Shown: one piece after another, positions 35,864 to 45,395 of the stretch
How the letters are laid out: every line of letters starts with the position of its first letter
Numbering within the stretch: position 1 is the stretch's first letter
Source: Anaerolinea sp.
GTDB taxonomy: Bacteria > Chloroflexota > Anaerolineae > Anaerolineales > Villigracilaceae
Reading direction: 5' to 3'
DNA length: 64,000 nucleotides
Assembly (NCBI GenBank): GCA_020723805.1
Contig: DYID01000017.1
Coordinates: forward strand, 1 to 64,000
Notes under the pieces: generated by a model
What the model saw: only the letters and a program-made list of their open reading frames with translations
The model's database searches: none
Told to the model about the DNA's origin: nothing
Position numbers and translations under genes: made by a program

Positions 35864-37800
35864 GGGTTTTCGTCCAGTTTAAGTTCGATGGCTGCGCCGG
35901 AAGCATCGAGGCGTTTACCCAGTTCTTTGACCACAGTTTGCAGGATGTTATCCACCGAGCCAGCCGCCCAGATTTTGGAGTTGATTTCCGCCAGGGCGCG
36001 TTCGCGCAGTGCAATCTGACGGCTCTCGGCGACGAGACGGGCGTTTTCCAGCGCAATGGCGGCTTGTGCCGCGACGGCGTCCACCAGGCTGCGCTGTTCG
36101 GGCGTCCATTCGGCGTGACCTTCGAGGGTGATTTGCCCGAAAACTTGATTGCGGAGTTCGATGACGCTTTGCAGGATTTGATTGGCGGCTTCACTCGGTT
36201 CACCGATTTCATATTCAAGCGCATCATTGTAGGACTTGACGCTGGTCCAGCCTTCGAACAGGTACTGTTTTTGAATTGCCTGCAATTCCCGGATGCTTTG
36301 CTGGGCTTCCTGAAAGAGACGGGCATTTTCGAGGGCAATGGCGATTTGACTGGCAACGTTTTGCATGGTTTCGATGATTTCCGTATCGAAGTCCGCGGCT
36401 TTTGTGGAGTGTACATTTAGAACGCCAAGGATGCGCTCGCCGACCATGAGCGGCAGGGCAATTTCGGAGCGGGTATAAGGCAGGAGTGGGTTTTCGAAGC
36501 GCTGTTTTTCCGTTGTTGCGTTTTGAGCAATGCGCGGCATTTTCTCGCGGATGCAGTCCGCCACCATGCTTTTTCCCGAAATTTCGATGCGGTGACGGTT
36601 TTGTTTGAGGACGCTGCCTGCCTGCCCTGTGGCTTCGCGCAGTTCCGCCCATTTTTCGCTGGGGTCAATCAGGTAGATGGCGGTGTAGTAGTAACCGAAG
36701 CGGTCGGTAATCAGGTTGACGACCTTGTCGAGCAGGTGGTCAATATCGAGGATGGAGGATGCCACTCTGCCGACTTCGACGGTGGCGGTCAGTTGTTTGG
36801 TGCGCTCTTTGACTTGCTGTTCCAGCGTAGATTGCAGGGCTTCTAGCTGCGTCATCATGGTGTTGAAGGCAATGCTGAGGTGCCCGATTTCATCGGTAAA
36901 GGTCACCTCAGCGCGCTGATTCAATTTGCCCTGTTCGACGGCGCTCATCGCGGCGCGCAGGCGGTTGATGGGTGTGGCAACAGAGCGCGCCAGAAGATAG
37001 GAGAGCCCGATGGTCAATATCAATCCTGCCAGTGCGATGCCCATTAGTTGGATTTGAAGTTCTCTCAAGATGGCGGCTGTGTCGGCGCCGGGGACGGTCA
37101 GCCTCAATGCCTTTTGATACGCCAACGCCGCGACCATTAGCAGTGTCGTCGTGCCAATCGAGAGGAATACCATCAGCAGACGTGGTTGTAAGCGTATTCC
37201 CTGTAAACCGTTATGCTGCCGCTCTGCATCAGAAGGCACTAATACTGCGCGGACAGGTTCCAGCGCCCATTCCAACGCAAAGTAGAAGAAAAGCAGCAAG
37301 CCGTTGGCGGCAATGACGCCGCCGATGACGACATGGATGCTTTGCGCAAGGCTGAAGCCGCCAAGCCAGTATAGATACAGGGCGGCAGGCAGGATGACCT
37401 GAAAGAAAGAGATCAAGACCGAAAAACGGGTGAAGCGCCATGGGTAGGCGGTCACTTCGCGCCAAGCGGCTTCTTCCTGTTCCGGCTGTGGGAGCAGCGG
37501 TATTTCCGCCTTTTGTGCCTGCGCCCAGGCAGCGAGGCGGCTTCTTGCGTTTGGCGTGATTGCCCGTCCATATAGAAATACCAGCAGGTTGGCGATGCCC
37601 ACCAGCCCAAACACCGTCTCTGCCAGCCGCGCGAATTGCTCTTCGCTCAAGCCGGCGTTAAGTACGATGTAATAAATGCCCAAGCCGGCAGCCAGAAGGG
37701 AAGTCGTTTGGAAGGCGAGTGTGACACGCCACAGGTAATGCCTCTCCCAGCGGGCGAGAAGGCGGGTCAGGAATGAATCGCGTAGTGTATTCTGACTCAT
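35860..37800 (-). CDS. Membrane HAMP-GAF sensor with GAF cassette; no kinase
   Basis: 646 aa; HAMP 'RLRAAMSAVEQGKLNQRAEVTFTDEIGHL'; 'VVKELGKRLDASGAAIEL'; ATGA overlap with 34211 gene. Confidence 0.85.
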   Translation of the reverse strand: MSQNTLRDSFLTRLLARWERHYLWRVTLAFQTTSLLAAGLGIYYIVLNAGLSEEQFARLAETVFGLVGIANLLVFLYGRAITPNARSRLAAWAQAQKAEIPLLPQPEQEEAAWREVTAYPWRFTRFSVLISFFQVILPAALYLYWLGGFSLAQSIHVVIGGVIAANGLLLFFYFALEWALEPVRAVLVPSDAERQHNGLQGIRLQPRLLMVFLSIGTTTLLMVAALAYQKALRLTVPGADTAAILRELQIQLMGIALAGLILTIGLSYLLARSVATPINRLRAAMSAVEQGKLNQRAEVTFTDEIGHLSIAFNTMMTQLEALQSTLEQQVKERTKQLTATVEVGRVASSILDIDHLLDKVVNLITDRFGYYYTAIYLIDPSEKWAELREATGQAGSVLKQNRHRIEISGKSMVADCIREKMPRIAQNATTEKQRFENPLLPYTRSEIALPLMVGERILGVLNVHSTKAADFDTEIIETMQNVASQIAIALENARLFQEAQQSIRELQAIQKQYLFEGWTSVKSYNDALEYEIGEPSEAANQILQSVIELRNQVFGQITLEGHAEWTPEQRSLVDAVAAQAAIALENARLVAESRQIALRERALAEINSKIWAAGSVDNILQTVVKELGKRLDASGAAIELKLDENP

Positions 37801-37804
37801 TACC

Positions 37805-38485
37805 TTATCCTATAAGCGCATAAGCCAGCGCGTAGGCAGCCCAAATCCACAAGCCTTGGGCTATGCCCAGCAGCGGGCTCCAGGCGGCAGGCGCTTTTTG
37901 CGCGAGGCGCATCAGGGCTGGCAGGGTCAGCACGATCAAAAACTCACCGCCAATGATGTACCAAGGTGTGTTGCCGATCATGTGGGCATTGCCGTAAAAC
38001 CACCAATTGGCGCCGTTCGCCCATTGTTCGTACAACGGGATGTTGACCGCGCCAAAGAGTCCGATCAGCAGCGAAGCGAGCGGCAGATTGAAACGGTTAG
38101 ACAGCCACCAACCCAAACAAGCCAGTTGAACCAGCACGTTTGCCCAAGCAAAGGGCATGTAAAGCGGCGAGCGCAGGACGAATGGTCCGCCTGGGGCGTA
38201 GGTTAGCGTGCCAGTGACCTCTACCAGCCAGCGGTCAGCCAATAATTCGGTCCAGCCGGCAGCCAGCCCGAAGAGCAGGATGTGTCCCAGCCAGAGGTCG
38301 CGATAGCGGTAAATGTAAAGCAGGTTCAACGAAAGAATAATCAGGGTGATGGTTGCAGCGGTCACCCAGCCCCATCCCAGGAAGGAACTGGAAAAGATCC
38401 ATGCCACTGACAGTGCCAGGGTAAACAGCACAAACTTTATCCGTCTATTGGCTGATTCGGTTGATTCCTGCAAAAAGGCGGTCAT
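37805..38485 (-). CDS. Polytopic membrane protein of unknown function
   Basis: 226 aa, about 7 hydrophobic segments; ATGA overlap with 38482 gene. Confidence 0.7.
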   Translation of the reverse strand: MTAFLQESTESANRRIKFVLFTLALSVAWIFSSSFLGWGWVTAATITLIILSLNLLYIYRYRDLWLGHILLFGLAAGWTELLADRWLVEVTGTLTYAPGGPFVLRSPLYMPFAWANVLVQLACLGWWLSNRFNLPLASLLIGLFGAVNIPLYEQWANGANWWFYGNAHMIGNTPWYIIGGEFLIVLTLPALMRLAQKAPAAWSPLLGIAQGLWIWAAYALAYALIG

Positions 38486-40593
38486 TGTTTCTCCTGGTTT
38501 TCGTCGCCGGTGATGCCAAGTTTTGCGTACACGCGGTTTGCGCCGGTGACGCGGGTCAATTCGCTGACGGTGGTGGTGAGGATGGTCTGGATGTCGGTGG
38601 TGCGGCGGATTTTGTCGGTGATTTCGAACAGCGTTCGTTCACGTTCTGCCTGGGCGCGGATTTGTTCGAGCAGGCGGGCGTTGGCGATCACCGCCGCCAG
38701 GCTTCCGCCAAGAGTGCCCAGCAGTTCCTCGTCGGTTTCGGTGTAGGCGTTGAGTTGTTCGCTTTCCACGTTGAGGACGCCGAGCAGTTCGCCGCGATAG
38801 ATCATGGGGATGGCAAGTTCGGAACGGGTGTTGACGCTGCCTTCGACATAGCGCGCATCTTCCTGTACGTTGTTGATGCGCAGGGTGCGGCGGTGCGCCG
38901 CCGCCCAGCCGGTGATGCCGCTGCCGATGGGAATTTTGACTTCGTAAATATCCGGCGCGTACCCCACAGCGGCTTTGACTTCGAGATATTTCTTCTCGCG
39001 GTCTGCCAGCAGGATGGTCACCCGGTCGCCGCCGAGGGTCACTTGCAGCCCGCTGACGGCGGATTCCAGTGCTTCTTCCAGCGTGGTGCCGGATGCGGCG
39101 GAAGTAGTGATGTGATGCAGGAGACGGTGCTGCGCCAGGTGTTCCTGCGTTTCGGCGAAAAGTTCCGTGTTGACAACGGCAATGCCGAGTTGATCTGCCA
39201 GGATTTGAAGCGTGCGCAGGTTGTCTTCCGCGAAGGCATAAGGGGTCTTGCTTTGAACATCGAGCACGCCCACCACGCGGTCGCCCACGCGCAGGGGAAG
39301 CGCGGCTTCGGCGCGTGTGTCTGGCAGGAGCGGATTGGGGTAATAAGTGGCGTCGCGCGTCGTGTCGTTGACGATCAATGCTTCGCCTTTGCCTGCCACA
39401 AACCCGACGATGGATTTGGAGCCGACGCCCAGTTTGAAGCCGGAGCGTTTGAGTTGTGCGCCAGCGTCGCCGGTGGCTTCGCGGATGACCACATATTCTC
39501 CGCTGGCGTCCTTGAGGAAGACGCTGGCGTGATAGAAGTTGAAGCGTGAGCGGATGAGGTTGACCGCTTTTTCGAGCAGTTCATCCAGGTGCAGGGAGCT
39601 GCTGATGTCGCGGGCGATTTCCGCCGCAGTTTCGAATTGCAGCGCCGTGCGTTTGCTTTCCTCCAGCACGCGCACGTTGTAAATCACGCCAGCAACCTGA
39701 TTGGCGACTGAAATCATGAAGTTCAGGTCTTTTTCATCGAAACTGTGTTCGTTTTCGATATCCTGAACGATGAGTGCGCCAATCGCTTCGCCCTGCGCCA
39801 GGAGCGGGACACCCATCCACGAACGGGCGGGTTTGCCGGCAATCTTGGCGCCCATGGCGAGAGCGCGGTTCATGGTATCGTCCACCAGCATGAGGGGCTC
39901 GCGGGTGCGAATGAGGATGGATGTAAGCCCCTCGCCAAGCGGAAACGCCTCGATGGTGGAAAATTTCCCTTCCTCGTAAAGAAATGGCACGCTGATGGAG
40001 TTGGTCTTTTTTTCGTACAACGCAATGACGAACCCGTAGTCGCCGATGACGTTGCGAACATGTTCGTAAATGGTCGCATAGAAGGCTTGCAGGTCGCCGA
40101 CAGAGGCAACATTTGCCGCCAGGGCATTGAGCGCTTTCATTTCCGCTGCGCGGCGGTCGTTGAGCGGCTCAGTGGGGGAGACTTTGGTGGTGAGGGAGTT
40201 CGCCGTCAGTCGAATGGTGCGGTTGAAGGCGGTGATGACTTCATCATCGAGATGCTGTCCTTCTCTGGCGCCAATTAACACAACGCCGCGCAGTTGACCG
40301 TCTTGCAGGATGGGTACGTACGCGGCTTTTTCGCATCCCAGTTGTTTGGGGTAAGCGAGCAGCGGCGGCGGGATGGTGGATTGTCCCTTCAGATTGACCG
40401 TGACCGGCCCGTCCTTGAGGTAGCCCTCCATCACATCGCGCAGAAGTTCCACCCCGCGCGGGATGGTGACTTGCGTATCCTGGCTTTGCGGGTCGGAAAA
40501 CTGCGTCAGTTGTAGTTGGTTGCCAGCCGCGGTAAAGAAGGCTGTCACGAAAAAAGGAACGCCGGTTTTCTCGTCAGGATTTCGAGTGGTCAT
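38482..40593 (-). CDS. Soluble multi-GAF protein; no kinase
   Basis: 703 aa; repeated GAF hallmarks 'SWMGVPLLAQGEAIGALIVQD', 'EAALPLRVGDRVVGVLDVQSK', 'ELAIPMIYRGELLGVLNVES'; C-terminal 'TVSELTRVTGANRVYAKL'. Confidence 0.85.
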   Translation of the reverse strand: MTTRNPDEKTGVPFFVTAFFTAAGNQLQLTQFSDPQSQDTQVTIPRGVELLRDVMEGYLKDGPVTVNLKGQSTIPPPLLAYPKQLGCEKAAYVPILQDGQLRGVVLIGAREGQHLDDEVITAFNRTIRLTANSLTTKVSPTEPLNDRRAAEMKALNALAANVASVGDLQAFYATIYEHVRNVIGDYGFVIALYEKKTNSISVPFLYEEGKFSTIEAFPLGEGLTSILIRTREPLMLVDDTMNRALAMGAKIAGKPARSWMGVPLLAQGEAIGALIVQDIENEHSFDEKDLNFMISVANQVAGVIYNVRVLEESKRTALQFETAAEIARDISSSLHLDELLEKAVNLIRSRFNFYHASVFLKDASGEYVVIREATGDAGAQLKRSGFKLGVGSKSIVGFVAGKGEALIVNDTTRDATYYPNPLLPDTRAEAALPLRVGDRVVGVLDVQSKTPYAFAEDNLRTLQILADQLGIAVVNTELFAETQEHLAQHRLLHHITTSAASGTTLEEALESAVSGLQVTLGGDRVTILLADREKKYLEVKAAVGYAPDIYEVKIPIGSGITGWAAAHRRTLRINNVQEDARYVEGSVNTRSELAIPMIYRGELLGVLNVESEQLNAYTETDEELLGTLGGSLAAVIANARLLEQIRAQAERERTLFEITDKIRRTTDIQTILTTTVSELTRVTGANRVYAKLGITGDENQEKQ

Positions 40594-40608
40594 CTTGCAA
40601 GGGAAGGG

Positions 40609-41052
40609 TTAGTTGTACTCCCAGACAGGCTCGCCAGCCAAAATGCGGCGAATCTGATCGGGGAAACGATCGGGATCGAGCGGCTTGCCGAGGAAGCCGT
40701 CGAAGCCGGAGGCGCGGGCTTTTTCCATTTGATCCTGGCTGGCTTCCGCTGTGACGGCAATGATGGGGATGTTCTTGAGGCGTTCCGATGCACGAATTTT
40801 TTTCAATGCGCCATAGCCATCTTCGTAAGGGAGGCGAATGTCCATCAAAATCAGGTCAAGACGTTGGAGCGTGTCGGCATATTCCACCACTTCATAGCCG
40901 GAGGTCTTCCATTCGCAGTGAATGCCCAGATAGCCGAGCATGCGGGCAATCAAGACGAAGTTGGCAACGTTATCCTCCACCACCAGGACCGTCGCATCCT
41001 TGGGGATGCTGGGTTTCTTGATGGGCTGGGTGTCAAGGACGTTATCAGGCAT
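40609..41052 (-). CDS. Single-domain CheY-like response regulator
   Basis: 'VLVVEDNVANFVL...LDLILMDIRLPYEDGYGAL...PIIAVTAEA...GFLGKPLD'. Confidence 0.9.
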   Translation of the reverse strand: MPDNVLDTQPIKKPSIPKDATVLVVEDNVANFVLIARMLGYLGIHCEWKTSGYEVVEYADTLQRLDLILMDIRLPYEDGYGALKKIRASERLKNIPIIAVTAEASQDQMEKARASGFDGFLGKPLDPDRFPDQIRRILAGEPVWEYN

Positions 41053-41440
41053 GGGTTCTCCTTGCCAGGAATTTTTCGATTTCCTTCAGTAGTTCGTCAA
41101 AGTCAATCGGTTTTTGGATGTAGCCGTCACACCCCGCCTGGAGGGTTTTTTCCTTGTCGCCGCGCATGACGTTTGCAGTCAGCGCCAGGATGGGGACGCG
41201 TTCGAAGCCGGGCATGGCGCGAATCTTGGCTGTGAGAGTGTATCCATCCATATCCGGCATGTTGATATCCATCAGAATCAAATCGGGCTTGGCGGTTTCG
41301 AGCAGTTTGAGCGCCTCATGCGCGTCGGTCGCTTCCAGCAAGCCATAATCTTCGGAAAGGAGAATCCGGCGGACAAGCGTGCGGTTATCTGCATTATCTT
41401 CCACGTAAAGTATGGTACCTTTTTCTGCGGTTGGCGTCAT
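41045..41440 (-). CDS. Single-domain CheY-like response regulator
   Basis: 'ILYVEDNADNRTLVRRIL...DLILMDINMPDMDGYTL...PILALTANVM...GYIQKPIDF'; start MTPTAEKG at 41440 preferred. Confidence 0.9.
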   Translation of the reverse strand: MTPTAEKGTILYVEDNADNRTLVRRILLSEDYGLLEATDAHEALKLLETAKPDLILMDINMPDMDGYTLTAKIRAMPGFERVPILALTANVMRGDKEKTLQAGCDGYIQKPIDFDELLKEIEKFLARRTHA

Positions 41441-41517
41441 TTCTGGTTGCCTCCACTGCAATTCTAATACGTCCCATAGGGGGGCACATAACAGTCACCT
41501 TACAGTTGCAAAACAGA

Positions 41518-41543
41518 AATGCCGAGAGTCTCTCCTCGGCATT
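41518..41543 (-). terminator. Hairpin downstream of tRNA-Gly
   Basis: AATGCCGAG-gagagact-CTCGGCATT on the minus strand. Confidence 0.5.
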
Positions 41544-41546
41544 TTG

Positions 41547-41618
41547 AGCGGGTGATGGGACTCGAACCCACGATATCTTGCTTGGGAAGCAAGCGTTCTA
41601 CCGCTGAACTACACCCGC
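41547..41618 (-). tRNA. tRNA-Gly (anticodon CCC)
   Basis: gcgggtgtagttcagcggtagaacgcttgctTCCCAAgcaagatatcgtgggttcgagtcccatcacccgct; acceptor GCGGGTG/CACCCGC, T-loop TTCGAGTC, anticodon loop TTCCCAA. Confidence 0.95.
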
Positions 41619-41705
41619 ATGGTGAACGGGATTATAGCGACCCGTGTGAGGGATGTCAAGCAACGTTCCGGCAATGGAACTGCAACCGCTTCATCATGGA
41701 CCCGC

Positions 41706-42707
41706 TTACTGTTCCCGCTTAAGAAGCTTTTCCGCCAACTCGTACAGGGCATCGCCCGCCTCGCCTTGCGGGTCTGCCTCTTGAAGATTCAACAGCGCAA
41801 GGTCGGTCATCTGTTTGGCTGCCTCGTGTGCGGTTTCGTAGCCGCCCTCCGCTGCGAGCAGTTTTGCCAACTCTTCCACCTCGAAGGCGTGGATGGGTCC
41901 CTGACGCCAGCGCGCCGCAAATTTTTTGTTCGCCGCAAGACCCGCCAGCACCGGCAGGGAATTTTTTCCCTCCACCAGATCGCTCGCCGCCGACTTGCCT
42001 GTCACGGCTTCGTTCCCCCAAACGCCGAGTATGTCATCCTGAACCTGAAACGCCAGTCCCAAATAGTGACCAAAGGAGCGATAGGCATCCTGCTTGGCTT
42101 CGTCTGCTCCGCCGAGCAACGCGCCGATGTGACAGCACGCCGAAAGCAGAGCCGCTGTTTTGCCGGTAATCATGTGCCAGTAATCGTCGGTGGTGAGGTC
42201 GGTTCTCCCCTCGAAGGACATGTCCAAAAACTGTCCGCGCGTCAGATCGAGGCAGGTGGCGTGCAGGATTTCGGCGGCACGAACGACTGTCTCTGCGGGG
42301 TATTGTTCCTTCAAATCCATGATTGCCTGATTCGAGAGGACAAACAGTGCATCTCCCACATTGATTGCCATCGGTGCGCCCCATTTGACCCAGACCGTAT
42401 CCCGTCCGCGGCGTTTGGATGAGTTGTCCTGAATGTCGTCGTGTACCAGTGAAAAGTTATGGACCAGTTCCACTGCGGCGGCGGCGGGAAGCGCCCGGCG
42501 CCAATCGCCTCCACAGGCGCCATGTGTGAGCAAGAGCAAAAGCGGGCGAATGCGTTTGCCGGTCGCATCTGGTCCCGCGCCTTCGCCCGTCCAGCCCATG
42601 TGATAAGTCAGCATTTCGTGAAAGAGGCGGGTGCGCGGCTGGTCGAGCCGCGCCACTTGTCGTTGTAGTTCCTGCTCAATGTGGGGGAGAAGTGTTTTGA
42701 TGTCCAT
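41706..42707 (-). CDS. Polyprenyl (geranylgeranyl-type) diphosphate synthase
   Basis: 'LVHDDIQDNSSKRRGRDTVW' and 'FQVQDDILGVWG' Asp-rich motifs. Confidence 0.92.
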   Translation of the reverse strand: MDIKTLLPHIEQELQRQVARLDQPRTRLFHEMLTYHMGWTGEGAGPDATGKRIRPLLLLLTHGACGGDWRRALPAAAAVELVHNFSLVHDDIQDNSSKRRGRDTVWVKWGAPMAINVGDALFVLSNQAIMDLKEQYPAETVVRAAEILHATCLDLTRGQFLDMSFEGRTDLTTDDYWHMITGKTAALLSACCHIGALLGGADEAKQDAYRSFGHYLGLAFQVQDDILGVWGNEAVTGKSAASDLVEGKNSLPVLAGLAANKKFAARWRQGPIHAFEVEELAKLLAAEGGYETAHEAAKQMTDLALLNLQEADPQGEAGDALYELAEKLLKREQ

Positions 42708-42708
42708 G

Positions 42709-43326
42709 TTAGAGAAGCCCCAGTTGGGTTAACTCCGTTCGCAGTTGTTCGGGGGACTTGAAATGTATGGTCTGGAAGCCCATTGTATTCGCCTGTTGGA
42801 TATTTGGCAACGAGTCGTCAATGAACAGGCATTCGTGCGCGGGTCGTTTGACGGTTTCGAGCAGGAGCGAGTAAATTTCAGGTTCGGGTTTGACATAGCC
42901 TACATACCCTGAGATGATGATGTCATCGAAGAGGTCGAAGAAATCGAATTTTCGCCGCGCATAAGGGAAGGTTTCGGCAGACCAGTTGCTCAGCCCGTAG
43001 AGCGGATATCCTTTTTGCTTGAGAAGTTTGGCAATCTCGATTGTTTCCCACAGCGCGTCGCCAATTGAATCCTGCCAGTGGTCGTAATACGCCTGGAAGA
43101 GATGAGCGTAGTGGGGGAACTGCGCCGAGATGGCGGTAACGCCTTCCTTGAAGGTGCGCCCTTTATCCTGGTGGGCGTTCCAGCCCATGAAATCCACCTC
43201 TTTGAAGAAGCGCTCCATGCCTTCCGGATCGTTGGGGAAGAAGCGGCGGTAGATATTTCTCGGATTCCATTCGACGAGGACGTTGCCAAAATCGAAGACG
43301 ATGGCGGTGATGGTTAATTGAGTCAT
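42709..43326 (-). CDS. HAD-family hydrolase
   Basis: 'VFDFGNVLVEW', 'YGLSNWSAETF', 'CLFIDDSLPNIQQANTMGFQTI'. Confidence 0.9.
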   Translation of the reverse strand: MTQLTITAIVFDFGNVLVEWNPRNIYRRFFPNDPEGMERFFKEVDFMGWNAHQDKGRTFKEGVTAISAQFPHYAHLFQAYYDHWQDSIGDALWETIEIAKLLKQKGYPLYGLSNWSAETFPYARRKFDFFDLFDDIIISGYVGYVKPEPEIYSLLLETVKRPAHECLFIDDSLPNIQQANTMGFQTIHFKSPEQLRTELTQLGLL

Positions 43327-43406
43327 GCTCTGATTTTAATGGTACTTTCTCATTCGGTTCTTACTTTGAATCTGTACAATGCGGCGGCATTTTAGTGTCC
43401 CGCGTT

Positions 43407-43514
43407 AGAGTGCTTTGAAATTTGTGTGTAATCACAGATGAACACAGATAAACGGGATTTAAAAGCGATTTTGCCGCGTTTATCTGTGGTGAATCCCGAT
43501 TTATAAAACACTCT
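43407..43514. repeat. Imperfect palindromic intergenic element
   Basis: CACAGATAAACG (43443-43454)/CGTTTATCTGTG (43477-43488) nested in AGAGTGCTTT (43407-43416)/AAAACACTCT (43505-43514). Confidence 0.6.
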
Positions 43515-43563
43515 CTTACCGACGAAATTTGTGACACATATGTAAAGAAAAGGCGGTTTGTTG

Positions 43564-43986
43564 ATGCAAAATTGGTTCGACGGAATATGGGCGTTCGTTC
43601 TCACAAAGCCCGTTTTATTTGTGTTGGCAATGGGCTTTATCATCGCGATAAATTCTGTTGCTCTTGAGGTGATTACTTATTGGCTGGCTCGTATCGGCGG
43701 ACGCACCCTTGTGGAACGCTTCTCACGCTGGCTGCGGGTGGACATGCGTCACTTTGAGCGTGCCGAGGCGTTATTCACGCGCTGGGGTGTTAATCTGGTG
43801 GTGTTCGGTCGTATCCTGCCCGGCGTGCGGACGCTGGTCAGCGTGCCGGCTGGGATGACGCGCATGAACTTTGGTTTGTTCTTTGGCGCATCGTTCGGCG
43901 GCGCGTATGTGTGGAATACATTGCTGGTCGCGGCAGGATACTTGTTGGGGTTCAAAGTAACTTTATTTGGTCTCTCGATAACGTAA
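43564..43986 (+). CDS. Short DedA/SNARE-associated family membrane protein, possibly N-terminally truncated
   Basis: '[13 protein letters not shown]...[33 protein letters not shown]'; 140 aa, shorter than typical DedA. Confidence 0.65.
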   Translation: MQNWFDGIWAFVLTKPVLFVLAMGFIIAINSVALEVITYWLARIGGRTLVERFSRWLRVDMRHFERAEALFTRWGVNLVVFGRILPGVRTLVSVPAGMTRMNFGLFFGASFGGAYVWNTLLVAAGYLLGFKVTLFGLSIT

Positions 43987-45006
43987 CGTCAATTTTCCAG
44001 CCCTCAACTCTTCCAATTTGCCGGCGCCGCAGGTAAACATCGTCACCTCAATCTGTTTCTTGGTCAGCCTGATCATCTCGGCGACTTTCTCTGTCGAAAC
44101 CGCCGCGGCTTTGAGGAATGGACCTGCCATACCGCCCAGCGTTGCGCCGAGGGCGACGCATTTGGCAACATCGAGTCCATCTTTGATGCCGCCGCTGGCA
44201 AAGATCGTCATCTCAGGAACGACTTTTTTGACATTCAAAATGGAGTCTGCCGTGGGGATGCCCCAGCCGACGAACGTGGCGGCGAGTTGACGGGTGAATT
44301 CGTCGGGCGCGCGGTGCATTTCGACCTGCGACCAACTCGTCCCGCCCGCGCCCGCCACGTCTATGGCTTGGACGCCGCACTCGGCAAGCACTCTGGCGGT
44401 CCGTTCGGAAATGCCCCAGCCGACCTCCTTGGCAATGACGGGGACTTCGAGTTTCTTGCAGACTTCTTCGATTTTCGCGGCGAGACCGGCAAAGTTCACG
44501 TCACCGGCATCCTGCACTGCCTCTTGCAGCGGGTTGAGATGGAGAATGAGCGCGTCTGCCTGGATCATTTCGACGGCGCGGCGGCATTGGTCAATGCCGT
44601 AACCGTAGTTGAGTTGTATCGCACCCAGGTTGGCGAAGAGCAAAATATCGGGTGCGACGCGGCGCACTTGAAAGGTTGCCGCCTGTTCGGGATGTTCGAT
44701 GGCGGCGCGCTGGCTGCCCACGCCCATGGCGATGCCCGTCTCCTGGGCGGCTTCGGCAAGGCGCAGGTTGAGGGTCTCGGCTTCGGCTGTCCCGCCGGTC
44801 ATGGAAGAGATAAGGAGAGGGGCGGCTAATCGTTTGCCGAACAGGCTGAGGGTCGTATCGAGGCGGTTCAAGTCCAGTTCGGGGAGGGCTTCGTGAGTGA
44901 AATGATAGTTTTCGAGCCCCGTCGTCAGAGCAGAGCGGACATCCTGTTCCAGGTTGATTTTGATGTGGTCGGCTTTCCGCTGGTCAATGGGCGCAACTTT
45001 TGTCAT
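43963..45006 (-). CDS. fni: Isopentenyl-diphosphate delta-isomerase, type 2
   Basis: '[14 protein letters not shown]', '[11 protein letters not shown]', '[11 protein letters not shown]', 'GAGGTSW', '[19 protein letters not shown]'. Confidence 0.93.
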   Translation of the reverse strand: MTKVAPIDQRKADHIKINLEQDVRSALTTGLENYHFTHEALPELDLNRLDTTLSLFGKRLAAPLLISSMTGGTAEAETLNLRLAEAAQETGIAMGVGSQRAAIEHPEQAATFQVRRVAPDILLFANLGAIQLNYGYGIDQCRRAVEMIQADALILHLNPLQEAVQDAGDVNFAGLAAKIEEVCKKLEVPVIAKEVGWGISERTARVLAECGVQAIDVAGAGGTSWSQVEMHRAPDEFTRQLAATFVGWGIPTADSILNVKKVVPEMTIFASGGIKDGLDVAKCVALGATLGGMAGPFLKAAAVSTEKVAEMIRLTKKQIEVTMFTCGAGKLEELRAGKLTLRYRETK

Positions 45007-45041
45007 GAGGGGGTGTTCCTGTGTTTGTAATTATCTCTGGC

Positions 45042-45069
45042 TTGACACGGCTTTTAGACCGTGTACAAT
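45042..45069 (+). promoter_or_regulatory. Sigma70-type promoter for acpP
   Basis: TTGACA - 16 bp - TACAAT, then AAAGGAGG before the ATG. Confidence 0.75.
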
Positions 45070-45096
45070 TGCCGCGAAACTCTAAAGGAGGCTGTC

Positions 45097-45330
45097 ATGT
45101 CTGACACATACACTGAAGTAAAGGCGATTATCAAGGACTTGCTGGGCGCCGACGAGGAGAAGATCACCATGGATGCCCGTTTCCGCGAGGACCTTGAGGC
45201 TGATTCTCTCGACCTGGTTGAACTCATCATGGCTTTTGAAGATAAGTTCGGGGCGGAGATTTCAGACGAAGATGCCCAGAAGATTACGACAGTGGGCGAA
45301 GCGGTCAGGTACATCGACTCGCACAAGTAA
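45097..45330 (+). CDS. acpP: Acyl carrier protein
   Basis: 77 aa; '[27 protein letters not shown]' phosphopantetheine site DSL. Confidence 0.95.
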   Translation: MSDTYTEVKAIIKDLLGADEEKITMDARFREDLEADSLDLVELIMAFEDKFGAEISDEDAQKITTVGEAVRYIDSHK

Positions 45331-45354
45331 TCCGCTCGATGGGATTATAACCGT

Positions 45355-45390
45355 GAAGCCGCCCGTCATCATGACGGGCGGCTTTGCTTT
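45355..45390. terminator. Bidirectional intrinsic terminator between acpP and diguanylate cyclase gene
   Basis: AAGCCGCCCGTC-atcat-GACGGGCGGCTT. Confidence 0.75.
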
Positions 45391-45395
45391 GCGGG

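Noticed and set aside
14860-37800. GAF domains as bacteriophytochromes
   Set aside because: The core reads like '...ALDVGADAVFFNNPDLPDTRSEMALPL' without an obvious chromophore-binding Cys-His motif or PHY domain.
14860-37800. Receptors as methyl-accepting chemotaxis proteins
   Set aside because: HAMP is followed by GAF, not the long MCP-signal hairpin; no 'E(F/I)GxI...I..IA.QTNLLALNA' motif, CheA or CheW seen.
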